Below are positions 19,112 to 26,570 of a stretch of 64,000 nucleotides of DNA, one piece after another. The position numbers and the translations under genes are program-made. Below the pieces are notes generated by a model that ran no database searches, was not told where the DNA came from, and was given only the letters and a program-made list of their open reading frames with translations. Within the stretch, counting starts at the first letter, position 1. Every line of letters starts with the position of its first letter. The stretch lies in contig WTCE01000080.1 in NCBI GenBank assembly GCA_013138735.1, forward strand, positions 1 to 64,000, in the 5' to 3' direction. The DNA comes from Crocinitomix sp. (GTDB lineage Bacteria > Bacteroidota > Bacteroidia > Flavobacteriales_D > Crocinitomicaceae).

Positions 19112-19657
19112 ATGGAAGAATTAAACTATGTGGCAGAGTTTCATGACAACTTCAATAGAGCTAAAATAATGTTAGCCTATGACGGTGTATTGTCAAAAGA
19201 GATTGTGGCTGCTTTTTTAAGTCGGCTTAAAGTAGACATTGAAAAAACAACTGTTGCAAAAAAAGAAAAAAAGCGCTTTTTCTCGATTGTAGTGGAATGC
19301 ATTCAAAATTTGTCTAAACATGGCAATGTAACAGAATTATCAGATGCTCATTTTTTGGTATTGGTTGAAAAAGAAAATAGTACATTAAAAATATCTACTG
19401 GAAATGTTGTAAAAAATGAAACGCAAGAAACCATTCAGGCGCTCATTAATAATGTCAACAATAAAAACCAAACAGAGCTACAAGAAATGTATAAAAAAGG
19501 CATTACCAATAATGTCTTATCGAAAAATGGAGAGGCAAGTTTGGGATTAATAGATATTGCACGAAAGTCAAGTCAAAAATTAAAATATCAATTCAAGAAA
19601 ATTGATAATAATACCTCATTCTTTTTATTTCAAACACAAGTACACATTTTAAGCTAA
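19112..19657 (+). CDS. SiaB-like (DUF6272) histidine-kinase-fold protein
   Basis: 181 aa, no signal peptide, cytoplasmic. The N-box of a GHKL ATPase is visible at ~58-72 (FSIVVECIQNLSKHGN, Asn66), and a degenerate G-box lies at ~142-155 (NGEASLGLIDIARKS). SiaB-type proteins are anti-sigma-factor-antagonist kinases that act in partner-switching modules. In Bacteroidota this short family often follows PorP/SprF and OmpA genes. It lies 28 nt after the OmpA gene stop, so it is probably the last gene of the surface operon. No SiaC/STAS partner gene is visible in the window. Confidence 0.78.
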   Translation: MEELNYVAEFHDNFNRAKIMLAYDGVLSKEIVAAFLSRLKVDIEKTTVAKKEKKRFFSIVVECIQNLSKHGNVTELSDAHFLVLVEKENSTLKISTGNVVKNETQETIQALINNVNNKNQTELQEMYKKGITNNVLSKNGEASLGLIDIARKSSQKLKYQFKKIDNNTSFFLFQTQVHILS

Positions 19658-19685
19658 GGTTAATAACGTTTTAACAATCTTTTCG

Positions 19686-20345
19686 TTAAATCAATAACTC
19701 TTCAAGCTCAGCAACTTCTTCTTTAATACCTGTATAATACGCTCTCCGTTTACATTTTGCAAGTAATTTTGGCACCTTTGATTTGTCTCCAAAATGAAAT
19801 TCCCAAAGCGCCCAATTTTTATAAGTCATTGCATTATTATCAAAGCCTTTCAATGATTTTCGAATGTCATTAATTGCACTTTCATCATTCAACTTTATTT
19901 TTGCAAATCCGCGATTATTATAGGCGAAATATAATTTAGGATTCATTTCAATCGCCTTATCAAGGTCCTGCAAAGCCTTTTCAAAATCACCGAGAAAAAG
20001 ACTATAATAGCCTCTGTTATTATAAGCATCCGCAGAGCCCTTAGTCAATTCAATACCCTGAGTAAGTATGCTAACTGCTTTTTCGTAGTCATTCTTTCGT
20101 TCATACTCAACACCTTTTAAAAGGTAATAACTGATATCATTTTCATAAATTTTCTTGACAGTTGGGAGCAGTTTTTCATAGATATCAAACATATCTAGCC
20201 TTAGATATATGAATACACTCAGCAAAACTATGGTTGAATCACCACGAAACAACTTGATATAGATTCTCAGCACTCTTAAAGCACGCTCTGGCTCATCATT
20301 CATCATGCGCCCATATACTAACCTTAGAAGTATCCGCTTCAGCAT
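19686..20345 (-). CDS. tetratricopeptide-repeat protein
   Basis: 219 aa. TPR motifs fill ~70-180 (YLLKGVEYERKNDYEKAVSIL, AYNNRGYYSLFLGDFEKALQDLDKAIEMNPKLYFAYNNRGFAKIKL). The N-terminal part is helical with basic residues and no signal peptide. TPRs mediate protein-protein contacts; the partner is unknown. It is the last gene of a three-gene minus-strand group with the DDKYN-repeat protein (24 nt upstream) and PPK2. It converges with the SiaB-like gene (28-nt gap). Confidence 0.85.
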   Translation of the reverse strand: MLKRILLRLVYGRMMNDEPERALRVLRIYIKLFRGDSTIVLLSVFIYLRLDMFDIYEKLLPTVKKIYENDISYYLLKGVEYERKNDYEKAVSILTQGIELTKGSADAYNNRGYYSLFLGDFEKALQDLDKAIEMNPKLYFAYNNRGFAKIKLNDESAINDIRKSLKGFDNNAMTYKNWALWEFHFGDKSKVPKLLAKCKRRAYYTGIKEEVAELEELLI

Positions 20346-20369
20346 TTTGAGTAATTCGAATTAGCTTTA

Positions 20370-20708
20370 CTAATAAAGGAGGTGTTTTTTTGCAGCCTGC
20401 TTCCATCCCGTATTGTATTTATCATCTGTAAAATAAATGATTAAATCACAATTGTATTTGTCGTCTGTAAAGTAGATTTTTTTATCGCAATTGTATTTAT
20501 CGTCCGTAAAAAACCAATGCCCTTTATTACTTCCTAAATTGTATTTGTCGTCACTTTTATAAACGATTAAATCGCAATTGTACTTATCATCTGTCACATG
20601 AACTTTAAAATCTACATTATACTTATCGTCCGACGAATAAATAATTTGAGCTTGCGCCGTTGCAGCTAAATAAAGGGTGATGAATGTAAGGGATAAAAAT
20701 TTTTTCAT
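20370..20708 (-). CDS. DDKYN-repeat secreted protein, 7(1) septoil-knot (DUF6150) type
   Basis: 112 aa. Signal peptide ~1-20 (ends ATAQAQ), then seven short repeats, each with DDKYN at 10-14-residue spacing (YSSDDKYNVD, VTDDKYNCD, KSDDKYNLG, FTDDKYNCD and so on). The G-x-W-FF in the middle, followed by KKIYF...LIIYF...GW, matches my memory of the DUF6150 family, predicted and then shown to fold as a 7(1) torus knot. Family members usually carry YKSQAD-like repeats; here the turn is DDKYN throughout. The protein is probably periplasmic or secreted; function unknown. It ends 24 nt before the TPR gene and begins 4 nt after the PPK2 stop. Confidence 0.75.
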   Translation of the reverse strand: MKKFLSLTFITLYLAATAQAQIIYSSDDKYNVDFKVHVTDDKYNCDLIVYKSDDKYNLGSNKGHWFFTDDKYNCDKKIYFTDDKYNCDLIIYFTDDKYNTGWKQAAKKHLLY

Positions 20709-20712
20709 AAAC

Positions 20713-21459
20713 TTATTTTTTAAATTTTTCAGTTTCCAATTCGGGCCATTCTAATTTAAGCTCCTTCAATGTTTTTAATAAAACTTTAGCAACATGGTTT
20801 ACTTTTAACCAATTTCTATCTGCTGGAACAATATGCCACGGCACTTCATTACATTTTTCAAAAATCGTTTCATATACTTTCATATAATCATCCCATTTTT
20901 TACGTGAATCCCAATCGCCATCATTATGCTTCCAATGCTTCTCCGGATTATCTATGCGTTCAGTGAGTCGCTCTAATTGCTCTTCTTTTGTAATGTGAAG
21001 GTAAAATTTCAAAATTTTGACGCCACCATCTGTCAATAAACGCTCAAAATTATTAATGTGATCATAGCGCCGATCAATTTTATCTTTGGTATAATATCCT
21101 TTTACTGTTGGCACTAAAATATCTTCATAATGCGACCGATTGAAAATATGAATCATTCCATTTTTCGGTACTATTTTATGAACCCGCCATAAAAAATCAT
21201 GCGCAAACTCTTCATCCGTAGGCTTTTTAAAGGAATGTACTTGACAACCAAGTGGATTAATACCACTGAAGATTGTGCGAACTGTTCCGTCTTTACCAGA
21301 AGCATCTACCCCCTGCAATATGATAAGTATACTGTGCTTTTCTTCTGCGAATAACACTTTTTGGAGTGCAGCAATTTCTTCAATTAGTAATTCGTTTTCT
21401 TCCTTAATTGCTTTTTTATTCAGGTCCTTACTCCCCCTTGGATCTATACTGTTTAACAT
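20713..21459 (-). CDS. ppk2: polyphosphate kinase 2 family (class III-like) nucleotide phosphotransferase
   Basis: 248 aa from the ATG at 21459; an upstream TTG at 21465 is less likely. Walker A GVDASGKDG (50-58), Walker B-like FNRSHYEDILV (~107-117) and the lid region with E-x-L-x-x-R-x-x-x-P-x-KxWK (ERLTERIDNPEKHWKHN) are present. These enzymes move phosphate between polyphosphate and AMP/ADP/GDP. The FNRSHYED form resembles class III members, such as those of Cytophaga, that can act on both AMP and ADP. At 248 aa it is slightly short for that class. Cytoplasmic. Heads a minus-strand group with the DDKYN and TPR genes. Confidence 0.9.
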   Translation of the reverse strand: MLNSIDPRGSKDLNKKAIKEENELLIEEIAALQKVLFAEEKHSILIILQGVDASGKDGTVRTIFSGINPLGCQVHSFKKPTDEEFAHDFLWRVHKIVPKNGMIHIFNRSHYEDILVPTVKGYYTKDKIDRRYDHINNFERLLTDGGVKILKFYLHITKEEQLERLTERIDNPEKHWKHNDGDWDSRKKWDDYMKVYETIFEKCNEVPWHIVPADRNWLKVNHVAKVLLKTLKELKLEWPELETEKFKK

Positions 21460-21537
21460 TGTCAAAATTTAGTACTGACAAGATAATGAAGTTTTTGATC
21501 TCTTGGTGTTTTCATTCTTTCCATTATTTTTGATGCA

Positions 21538-22404
21538 ATGGCAACAAAACCAAAATTTAATCAACCTAAACTACGTCCGCTTGAATGGATTCCAATGGTG
21601 ATTTTTGGTAGCCTTTTCTTGTTGATTTTAGGAGCAATAGTTGCATTCATTATACCTTGGATGCTATTTGTGATAGCGGCAATAGTACTATTCTACGGCA
21701 TTAACCGTATGCGTATTCTTAAATCCACTAATCGTGATTATGGTTTTTTAGGAAATGAAGAGGATTTAATAAAATTTATATTGGCCTTAACAGCCTACAT
21801 TGCTAAATCTGACAATAGAATACGCCCTATTGAGCAAAAATATGTTGAAGACTTAATTCGCCACGACTTTAAGGAAGCATATAGCGAACACTATATTGAA
21901 ATGTATAATAACTATTTAAAAATTGATATTAATCTAAACAAAGTATGTTTCGCCCTTCGCACACGATATAATTTAACCTCAAAAATTCATTTATTACATT
22001 TTTTAGTGGGGCTTGTGGCGGCAGATGGCGTGCTTTCCAGGGACGAAGAACATAAACTCTTTGCAATTGCCCGATACTTACGCATCCCCTATTCTAGTTT
22101 GAGATCGATTATTGCCTTGTTTAATTTAAAGCGCGAAGAGGAACAAGCAAAGAAGCAATCAAATAATAGCTATAAAAGAAGCAACAGTTCTTCGCGTACA
22201 ATTGCGAACGCATACGCCATTTTAGACATTTCTGTAGCGGTTTCTAACGAAAAATTAAAAAAAGCTTATCGTAAATTAGCGAAACGCCATCATCCAGATA
22301 AAGTGGCACATTTAGGCAAAATACATCAAGAAAAAGCCAAAATAAAGTTCCAAAAAATTTTAACGGCCTATGAACTAATTAAAAAAAGCCGAAATTTAGC
22401 CTAA
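21538..22404 (+). CDS. membrane TerB-DnaJ co-chaperone, copy 1
   Basis: 288 aa. An N-terminal hydrophobic stretch (~18-55) forms one or two membrane helices. A TerB-like helical domain follows (~75-190, ILALTAYIAKSDNRIRPIEQKYVEDLI, VGLVAADGVLSRDEEHKLFAIARYL). A Ser/Lys/Arg-rich linker leads to a J-domain (~222-288) with the HPD motif at 252-254 (RHHPDKVAHLG). The order membrane-TerB-J is that of DjlA. J-domains stimulate Hsp70 ATPase. It is first of four tandem paralogues; its stop overlaps the next start (TAATG). Confidence 0.9.
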   Translation: MATKPKFNQPKLRPLEWIPMVIFGSLFLLILGAIVAFIIPWMLFVIAAIVLFYGINRMRILKSTNRDYGFLGNEEDLIKFILALTAYIAKSDNRIRPIEQKYVEDLIRHDFKEAYSEHYIEMYNNYLKIDINLNKVCFALRTRYNLTSKIHLLHFLVGLVAADGVLSRDEEHKLFAIARYLRIPYSSLRSIIALFNLKREEEQAKKQSNNSYKRSNSSSRTIANAYAILDISVAVSNEKLKKAYRKLAKRHHPDKVAHLGKIHQEKAKIKFQKILTAYELIKKSRNLA

Positions 22405-23279
22405 TGTTAGACAATCTAGACATTCATATAGAAGAGAAGTATCTGAAATTTATATTAGCAATTGGTGTTTTTATTTTTGCAGGATTATTTACAGGAAGTG
22501 TTATTGCTGGTATTTTTTTGGCGATTACTTTCATGTGGATTCGATACATGGCTTTGTCTAAATCAAGCCCAGGCGGCCTATTTAAAAAGAAAGACTTAAA
22601 CAATGAAGCTGATTTTGTTCAGATTATTTTATTACTCTCCGCGGCTGTTATAAAAGCGGATAAACGCATCTACCAAAAAGAGCGTGACTTGGTAAAGCGG
22701 CGACTCGAATATGACTTTAGTCCACGCGAAGTTGTAAAGTATATGCGCGATTTAGAAATTTGTCTTGATAAACGAATTTTAGTGAACCAAATATGTGATA
22801 ATATAAAGTACAAATTAGACACACCCACTAAGCTTCAACTTTTAAATTTTCTAACCGGTATTACTGTTTCTAACGGCCTAATGATCGACGCCGAATATAG
22901 ATTGCTTGCCAAAATTGCAAGGCTGCTTAAAATCCCTGAACGCAGCTTTCGTTCTATACTCGCTTTATTTAAATACAAACGCATTGCCAGTTACGACAAT
23001 CCAAAATCGAAAGCGAAATCCAATTCCAAATCAAGAAAAAAAACGTATTCAAAGTCAAGAACTTTAACATCAAAATTGGCCTTGGCTTATATAGTTCTTG
23101 AAATAGATGAAACGGCTATGGATGATGCTGTAAAAAAGGCCTATCGTAAATTAGCGAAAATTCATCACCCAGACAGGGTAGTGCATTTAGGACCGCAATT
23201 TCAAAAAAGTGCTAAGGTTAAGTTTCAAAAAATAGCAGAAGCTTATGAAACGGTAAAACAAAAACGAGGATTTAAATAG
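22404..23279 (+). CDS. membrane TerB-DnaJ co-chaperone, copy 2
   Basis: 291 aa, same layout as the preceding gene. Hydrophobic residues 16-50, TerB-like region ~68-190 (IILLLSAAVIKADKRIYQKERDLVKRRL), basic Ser/Lys linker (~196-218), and J-domain with intact HPD (IHHPDRVVHLG). The ATG shares one base with the previous TAA, implying translational coupling. Copies 1 and 2 are more divergent from copies 3 and 4 than those two are from each other. A DjlA-like co-chaperone role is inferred. Confidence 0.9.
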   Translation: MLDNLDIHIEEKYLKFILAIGVFIFAGLFTGSVIAGIFLAITFMWIRYMALSKSSPGGLFKKKDLNNEADFVQIILLLSAAVIKADKRIYQKERDLVKRRLEYDFSPREVVKYMRDLEICLDKRILVNQICDNIKYKLDTPTKLQLLNFLTGITVSNGLMIDAEYRLLAKIARLLKIPERSFRSILALFKYKRIASYDNPKSKAKSNSKSRKKTYSKSRTLTSKLALAYIVLEIDETAMDDAVKKAYRKLAKIHHPDRVVHLGPQFQKSAKVKFQKIAEAYETVKQKRGFK

Positions 23280-23281
23280 TT

Positions 23282-24133
23282 ATGGTTAGATTAAGAAAAC
23301 CTTGGATAGGACTCGTGTTAGGTTTCGTTATTGGCGTTATAATTATGCAAAACACTGATGTATCTGGAGATGTAGATATGTATATCGGTGCGTTAGTATT
23401 TTCACTTTTTGGGCTACTTTTTTACTCCATGATCCAAATGACAATCTCTTCCGTTATCAACAAAAAGCTTGGTTTTTTAAAAGGAGAACAGAAGTTTTTA
23501 CCAATGATATTAATGCTGGCCGCAGAAGTAGTTAAAGCTGACGGAAAGATAGATGCCGTTGAACTTGAAATAGTAAAGAAAAGACTTGATGCTGAATTTG
23601 ACCCGGAGCAGGCAGAGATTCATTTCAAATCTTTTAAAGGTTATCTAAATACCACCGCATCATTTTCTAAATTGGGCAAAATTATCGACTATGAATTTAA
23701 TGCTGAAACGAAAGCGCACTTACTCTACCTATTAATTAGTATTGCTGTGTCAGATGGTTTAATGTCTGATGCTGAATTAAAGGTGATTCAAAAAATAGCA
23801 AGAGTTGGTAATATTAGGCCGCTCATACTTATTCAAACTTTAAAATTATTCGAATTTAAACGCGAACAAACTTACCGTCAAAAATCACAACAAGCTGGCC
23901 AAAGCAAATCTAGAACAAGCATAACAGCCTTACGCAAAGCCTACGAATTACTAGGGATATCAGCAGACGCAACAATGGATGAAATCAAAAAGGCCTATCG
24001 GAGTTTGGCAAAAATTCATCATCCAGACAAAGTCTCACATTTGGAGGAAATACATCAATCCAAAGCCAAAGAAAAATTTCAGATTATTGTAGATGCTTAT
24101 GATATGATTAAAGAAAAACGGGGAGTTAAATAA
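23282..24133 (+). CDS. membrane TerB-DnaJ co-chaperone, copy 3
   Basis: 283 aa. Two N-terminal hydrophobic segments (~8-24 and ~33-55), TerB domain ~70-185 (MILMLAAEVVKADGKIDAVELEIVKKRL, ISIAVSDGLMSDAELKVIQKIARVG), linker with RQKSQQAGQSKS, and J-domain with HPD (IHHPDKVSHLEEIH). Starts 2 nt after copy 2. Closely related to copy 4 over the TerB and J regions, including shared DNA tracts around the HPD codons (about 23990-24050 and 24859-24910). Confidence 0.9.
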   Translation: MVRLRKPWIGLVLGFVIGVIIMQNTDVSGDVDMYIGALVFSLFGLLFYSMIQMTISSVINKKLGFLKGEQKFLPMILMLAAEVVKADGKIDAVELEIVKKRLDAEFDPEQAEIHFKSFKGYLNTTASFSKLGKIIDYEFNAETKAHLLYLLISIAVSDGLMSDAELKVIQKIARVGNIRPLILIQTLKLFEFKREQTYRQKSQQAGQSKSRTSITALRKAYELLGISADATMDEIKKAYRSLAKIHHPDKVSHLEEIHQSKAKEKFQIIVDAYDMIKEKRGVK

Positions 24134-24135
24134 TT

Positions 24136-25002
24136 ATGCCTAAATATTTAAGAGAGTGGATTTTTCCAGCGATTTTATTCTTTGTTGGCTTCTTCATTCC
24201 AATGGTTGATGACACTCGTTTAAGTGGTCCGACAATTTATATTCTTAAGTTTTTCATTGGAATCGGGCTTGCAATTTCTGGTCTTTTTTTTCAGACCTTA
24301 TTCGGTTATATGGTTGTATCAACAATCAAAAGTAGATTAGGGTTTTTGAAAGGAGAAAAAAAACATTTAAGTATTATACTAATGCTGGCAGCCGAAATGG
24401 TTAAGGCAGATGGGAAAATTGACCCAAACGAACTAATATTAATTGCAAAAAGATTATCGAAAGAATTTAAAGGAGATCAGGTAGCAGGTTATTTACGCGA
24501 ATTTGATTCCTATCTAGAAATTGACATCTCAATTAAAGAATTAGGTAAAATTATTGCTGCTGATTTTGATGAAGCTGCTAAAGCGCATTTAATGTATCTA
24601 CTCTTTAGTTTAGCCACAGTTGATGGTTTATTGAGTCATTCAGAATTAAAAATCGTCGAACAAGTCGCAAAATATGGTCAAATTAAGTCGTCCACTTATT
24701 TACACATATTTAGAACATTCAAATATAAACGTGAACAGAGTTACCGCCAAAAATCGGAACAAAAAACAGGTCGAAGCAAATCTAGCAAAAACACAACAGC
24801 CTTGCGGAGTGCTTACGATTTACTAGGAGTTACAGCTGACGCAACCATGGAAAAAATCAAAAAGGCCTATCGGAAGTTGGCAAAAATTCATCATCCAGAC
24901 AAAGTCTCACATTTGGGAGACATCCACCGATTAAAAGCCAAGGAGAAATTTCAGATTATTTTAGATGCTTATGATATGATTAAGGAAAAACGTGGCGCTT
25001 AG
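24136..25002 (+). CDS. membrane TerB-DnaJ co-chaperone, copy 4
   Basis: 288 aa. N-terminal hydrophobic segments (~10-28, ~36-60), TerB domain ~70-190 (IILMLAAEMVKADGKIDPNELILIAKRL), linker RQKSEQKTGRSKSSK, and J-domain with HPD (IHHPDKVSHLGDIH). Starts 2 nt after copy 3 and ends the array, 9 nt before the convergent minus-strand stop at 25012. Most similar to copy 3, so the 3-4 pair is the youngest duplication. Confidence 0.9.
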   Translation: MPKYLREWIFPAILFFVGFFIPMVDDTRLSGPTIYILKFFIGIGLAISGLFFQTLFGYMVVSTIKSRLGFLKGEKKHLSIILMLAAEMVKADGKIDPNELILIAKRLSKEFKGDQVAGYLREFDSYLEIDISIKELGKIIAADFDEAAKAHLMYLLFSLATVDGLLSHSELKIVEQVAKYGQIKSSTYLHIFRTFKYKREQSYRQKSEQKTGRSKSSKNTTALRSAYDLLGVTADATMEKIKKAYRKLAKIHHPDKVSHLGDIHRLKAKEKFQIILDAYDMIKEKRGA

Positions 25003-25011
25003 TCCTGGTTC

Positions 25012-26040
25012 TCACCACTCACTCAGCAGCATTTCAGTTTGAATTTCACGAAATAATTCTTCTCCTCCATTCACGTTCATTTGCAAAATAAATGCATGAA
25101 TGGTAGATAAGATACTATTACCTTCTTGCGGCACAAAAGCCCAACCTTTAATTGTTTTATCAGTCACTAATAAATTGCCTGAAATAAGAATCGCATGCGA
25201 AAAAATTCGGCCGTTAAAGCCATATCTTCGACCCAACTCGAATAAGACATTCGAATCAAATTTTGTTGTTGTTGCGATAAATGGATTTGAGGCTATGTGT
25301 TCTTCCACCGAATTTTCCAACGATTGTTTTAGCGTAATATTAAAACGAACGGCGTGCATCAATTGACTTGGTGTTGTAATGTCGGAGGAGGTTAAATTAC
25401 ACACAACATTTTTAGTTTTAAACATATCTACTACATCAATCGCGTGGTGCGTGCCGATTAACGGATCTAAATGCCGCGCAACCACATTCGCTGAAACTAG
25501 GCGCTCATGGTTTCCTAAATCTTCAGATCGCCGCACCACAACAAAATCCGCAGTTTCTAAATTTTCTAAATTATTGCCGCAAAAAGCAGTTAACAAGGCC
25601 GCCGAACCGTGCGTATTGCAAGAAACTACGTTCACGAATTTTGCATCCTTTATTTGCGCATTATTGACGCCAGACATAAACGGAACACCATAACCTTTTT
25701 CGCTTCCTTGCGCCGAACTTCCCTTTAAATTAGGAAGGTTTTTATATTGTGGCAAGTTTTGCAGACCAACCCCGTTGGCTGTTGTTTCAAAAATATAATC
25801 AACTGTATTAATAATTGAAGCCACCGAAGTTAAGCCATCACCTTCATTTGTCGTGCAAATAATAACTCCTTGCTTTTCCAGAAAATCGCGCTCAATTTGA
25901 TTCCAAGGGTGAATAGAACGTTTGGACACATAAATTTTATCTAAACGCAATTCGGTTTGATAGTGCACGAGCATATTTACCAATGTAGTACCAATGTTCC
26001 CCATTCCATTGACAATAACATTGCACTTATTTCTTTCCAT
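25012..26040 (-). CDS. type II (archaeal-class) glyceraldehyde-3-phosphate dehydrogenase-like protein
   Basis: 342 aa. A Rossmann start with GMGNIG (12-17) and a catalytic-type Cys141 in VVSCNTHGSAALL fit the archaeal GAPDH family, where SCNT-x-G holds the nucleophile. VVVRRSED (R170, R171) and THHAIDVV (H198, H199) match the archaeal RRGADP and SHHGPDV motifs. It differs from ordinary bacterial GAPDH (type I). The reaction is presumably NAD(P)-dependent oxidation of an aldehyde phosphate, or reduction of an acyl phosphate. Its gene overlaps the sugar-phosphate transferase stop by 14 nt, so a role in making or modifying a surface sugar is possible. The substrate is not shown by the sequence. 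Confidence 0.65.
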   Translation of the reverse strand: MERNKCNVIVNGMGNIGTTLVNMLVHYQTELRLDKIYVSKRSIHPWNQIERDFLEKQGVIICTTNEGDGLTSVASIINTVDYIFETTANGVGLQNLPQYKNLPNLKGSSAQGSEKGYGVPFMSGVNNAQIKDAKFVNVVSCNTHGSAALLTAFCGNNLENLETADFVVVRRSEDLGNHERLVSANVVARHLDPLIGTHHAIDVVDMFKTKNVVCNLTSSDITTPSQLMHAVRFNITLKQSLENSVEEHIASNPFIATTTKFDSNVLFELGRRYGFNGRIFSHAILISGNLLVTDKTIKGWAFVPQEGNSILSTIHAFILQMNVNGGEELFREIQTEMLLSEW

Positions 26041-26569
26041 GAATCCAGTTTTTTACGGTTTGTTTTCCTACCAAAGGAATTAATGCTGCGGCAGTGAGTA
26101 TTTTAAAATCTAACCAAATTGAGCGGCTTTTAAGATACAGTTGATCGTAAAACCAGCTCATTTTTTTATGACATACTGGTGTTAACTGCGCCAAACCTAC
26201 AATTCCTGGCCGAACGGACCAACGGTGGTTATAATAACAATCATCCCATCCTAAACGCTGGATATCACTTTGAGTTAAGGGCCGTGGACCAACAAAACTC
26301 ATTTGTCCCTTTATAATATTTACCAATTGTGGCAATTCATCAATTCCTGTTTTTCTTAAAATTTTACCCAAAGGTGTAATTTCATTATTCAACATAGTCC
26401 TGAACTTATAAATTTTAAATTCAATCTTTTTTAGCCCAATTCTATTTTGAAAAAAGAACGGTGCTTTGCGCTCCACAATAAGAATTAACAGAATTACGAT
26501 TAATAAAACTGGGGTCAGGGCGATTAACACGCACAAAGCAAGGCATATGTCCAATACTACTTTTAACAT
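26027..26569 (-). CDS. undecaprenyl-phosphate sugar-phosphate transferase (short PglC-like)
   Basis: 180 aa. One N-terminal hydrophobic re-entrant segment (~5-32) is followed by the monotopic phosphoglycosyl transferase core: KFRTM (~55), KTGIDELPQLVNIIKGQMSFVGPRP (~87-112) with the catalytic D-E pair, and PGIVGLAQ. It transfers a sugar-1-phosphate from a UDP sugar to a polyprenyl phosphate at the inner membrane, starting a glycan. Length is that of the minimal PglC class. It starts 1 nt after the ATPase stop and overlaps the GAPDH-like gene by 14 nt. No other glycan-polymer genes are adjacent; galE is 2.8 kb away. Confidence 0.9.
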   Translation of the reverse strand: MLKVVLDICLALCVLIALTPVLLIVILLILIVERKAPFFFQNRIGLKKIEFKIYKFRTMLNNEITPLGKILRKTGIDELPQLVNIIKGQMSFVGPRPLTQSDIQRLGWDDCYYNHRWSVRPGIVGLAQLTPVCHKKMSWFYDQLYLKSRSIWLDFKILTAAALIPLVGKQTVKNWIHGKK

Positions 26570-26570
26570 C

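Noticed and set aside
19658-19685. Bidirectional terminator between the SiaB-like and TPR genes
   Set aside because: Only a short GTTAAA/TTTAAC pairing is visible, too weak to call.
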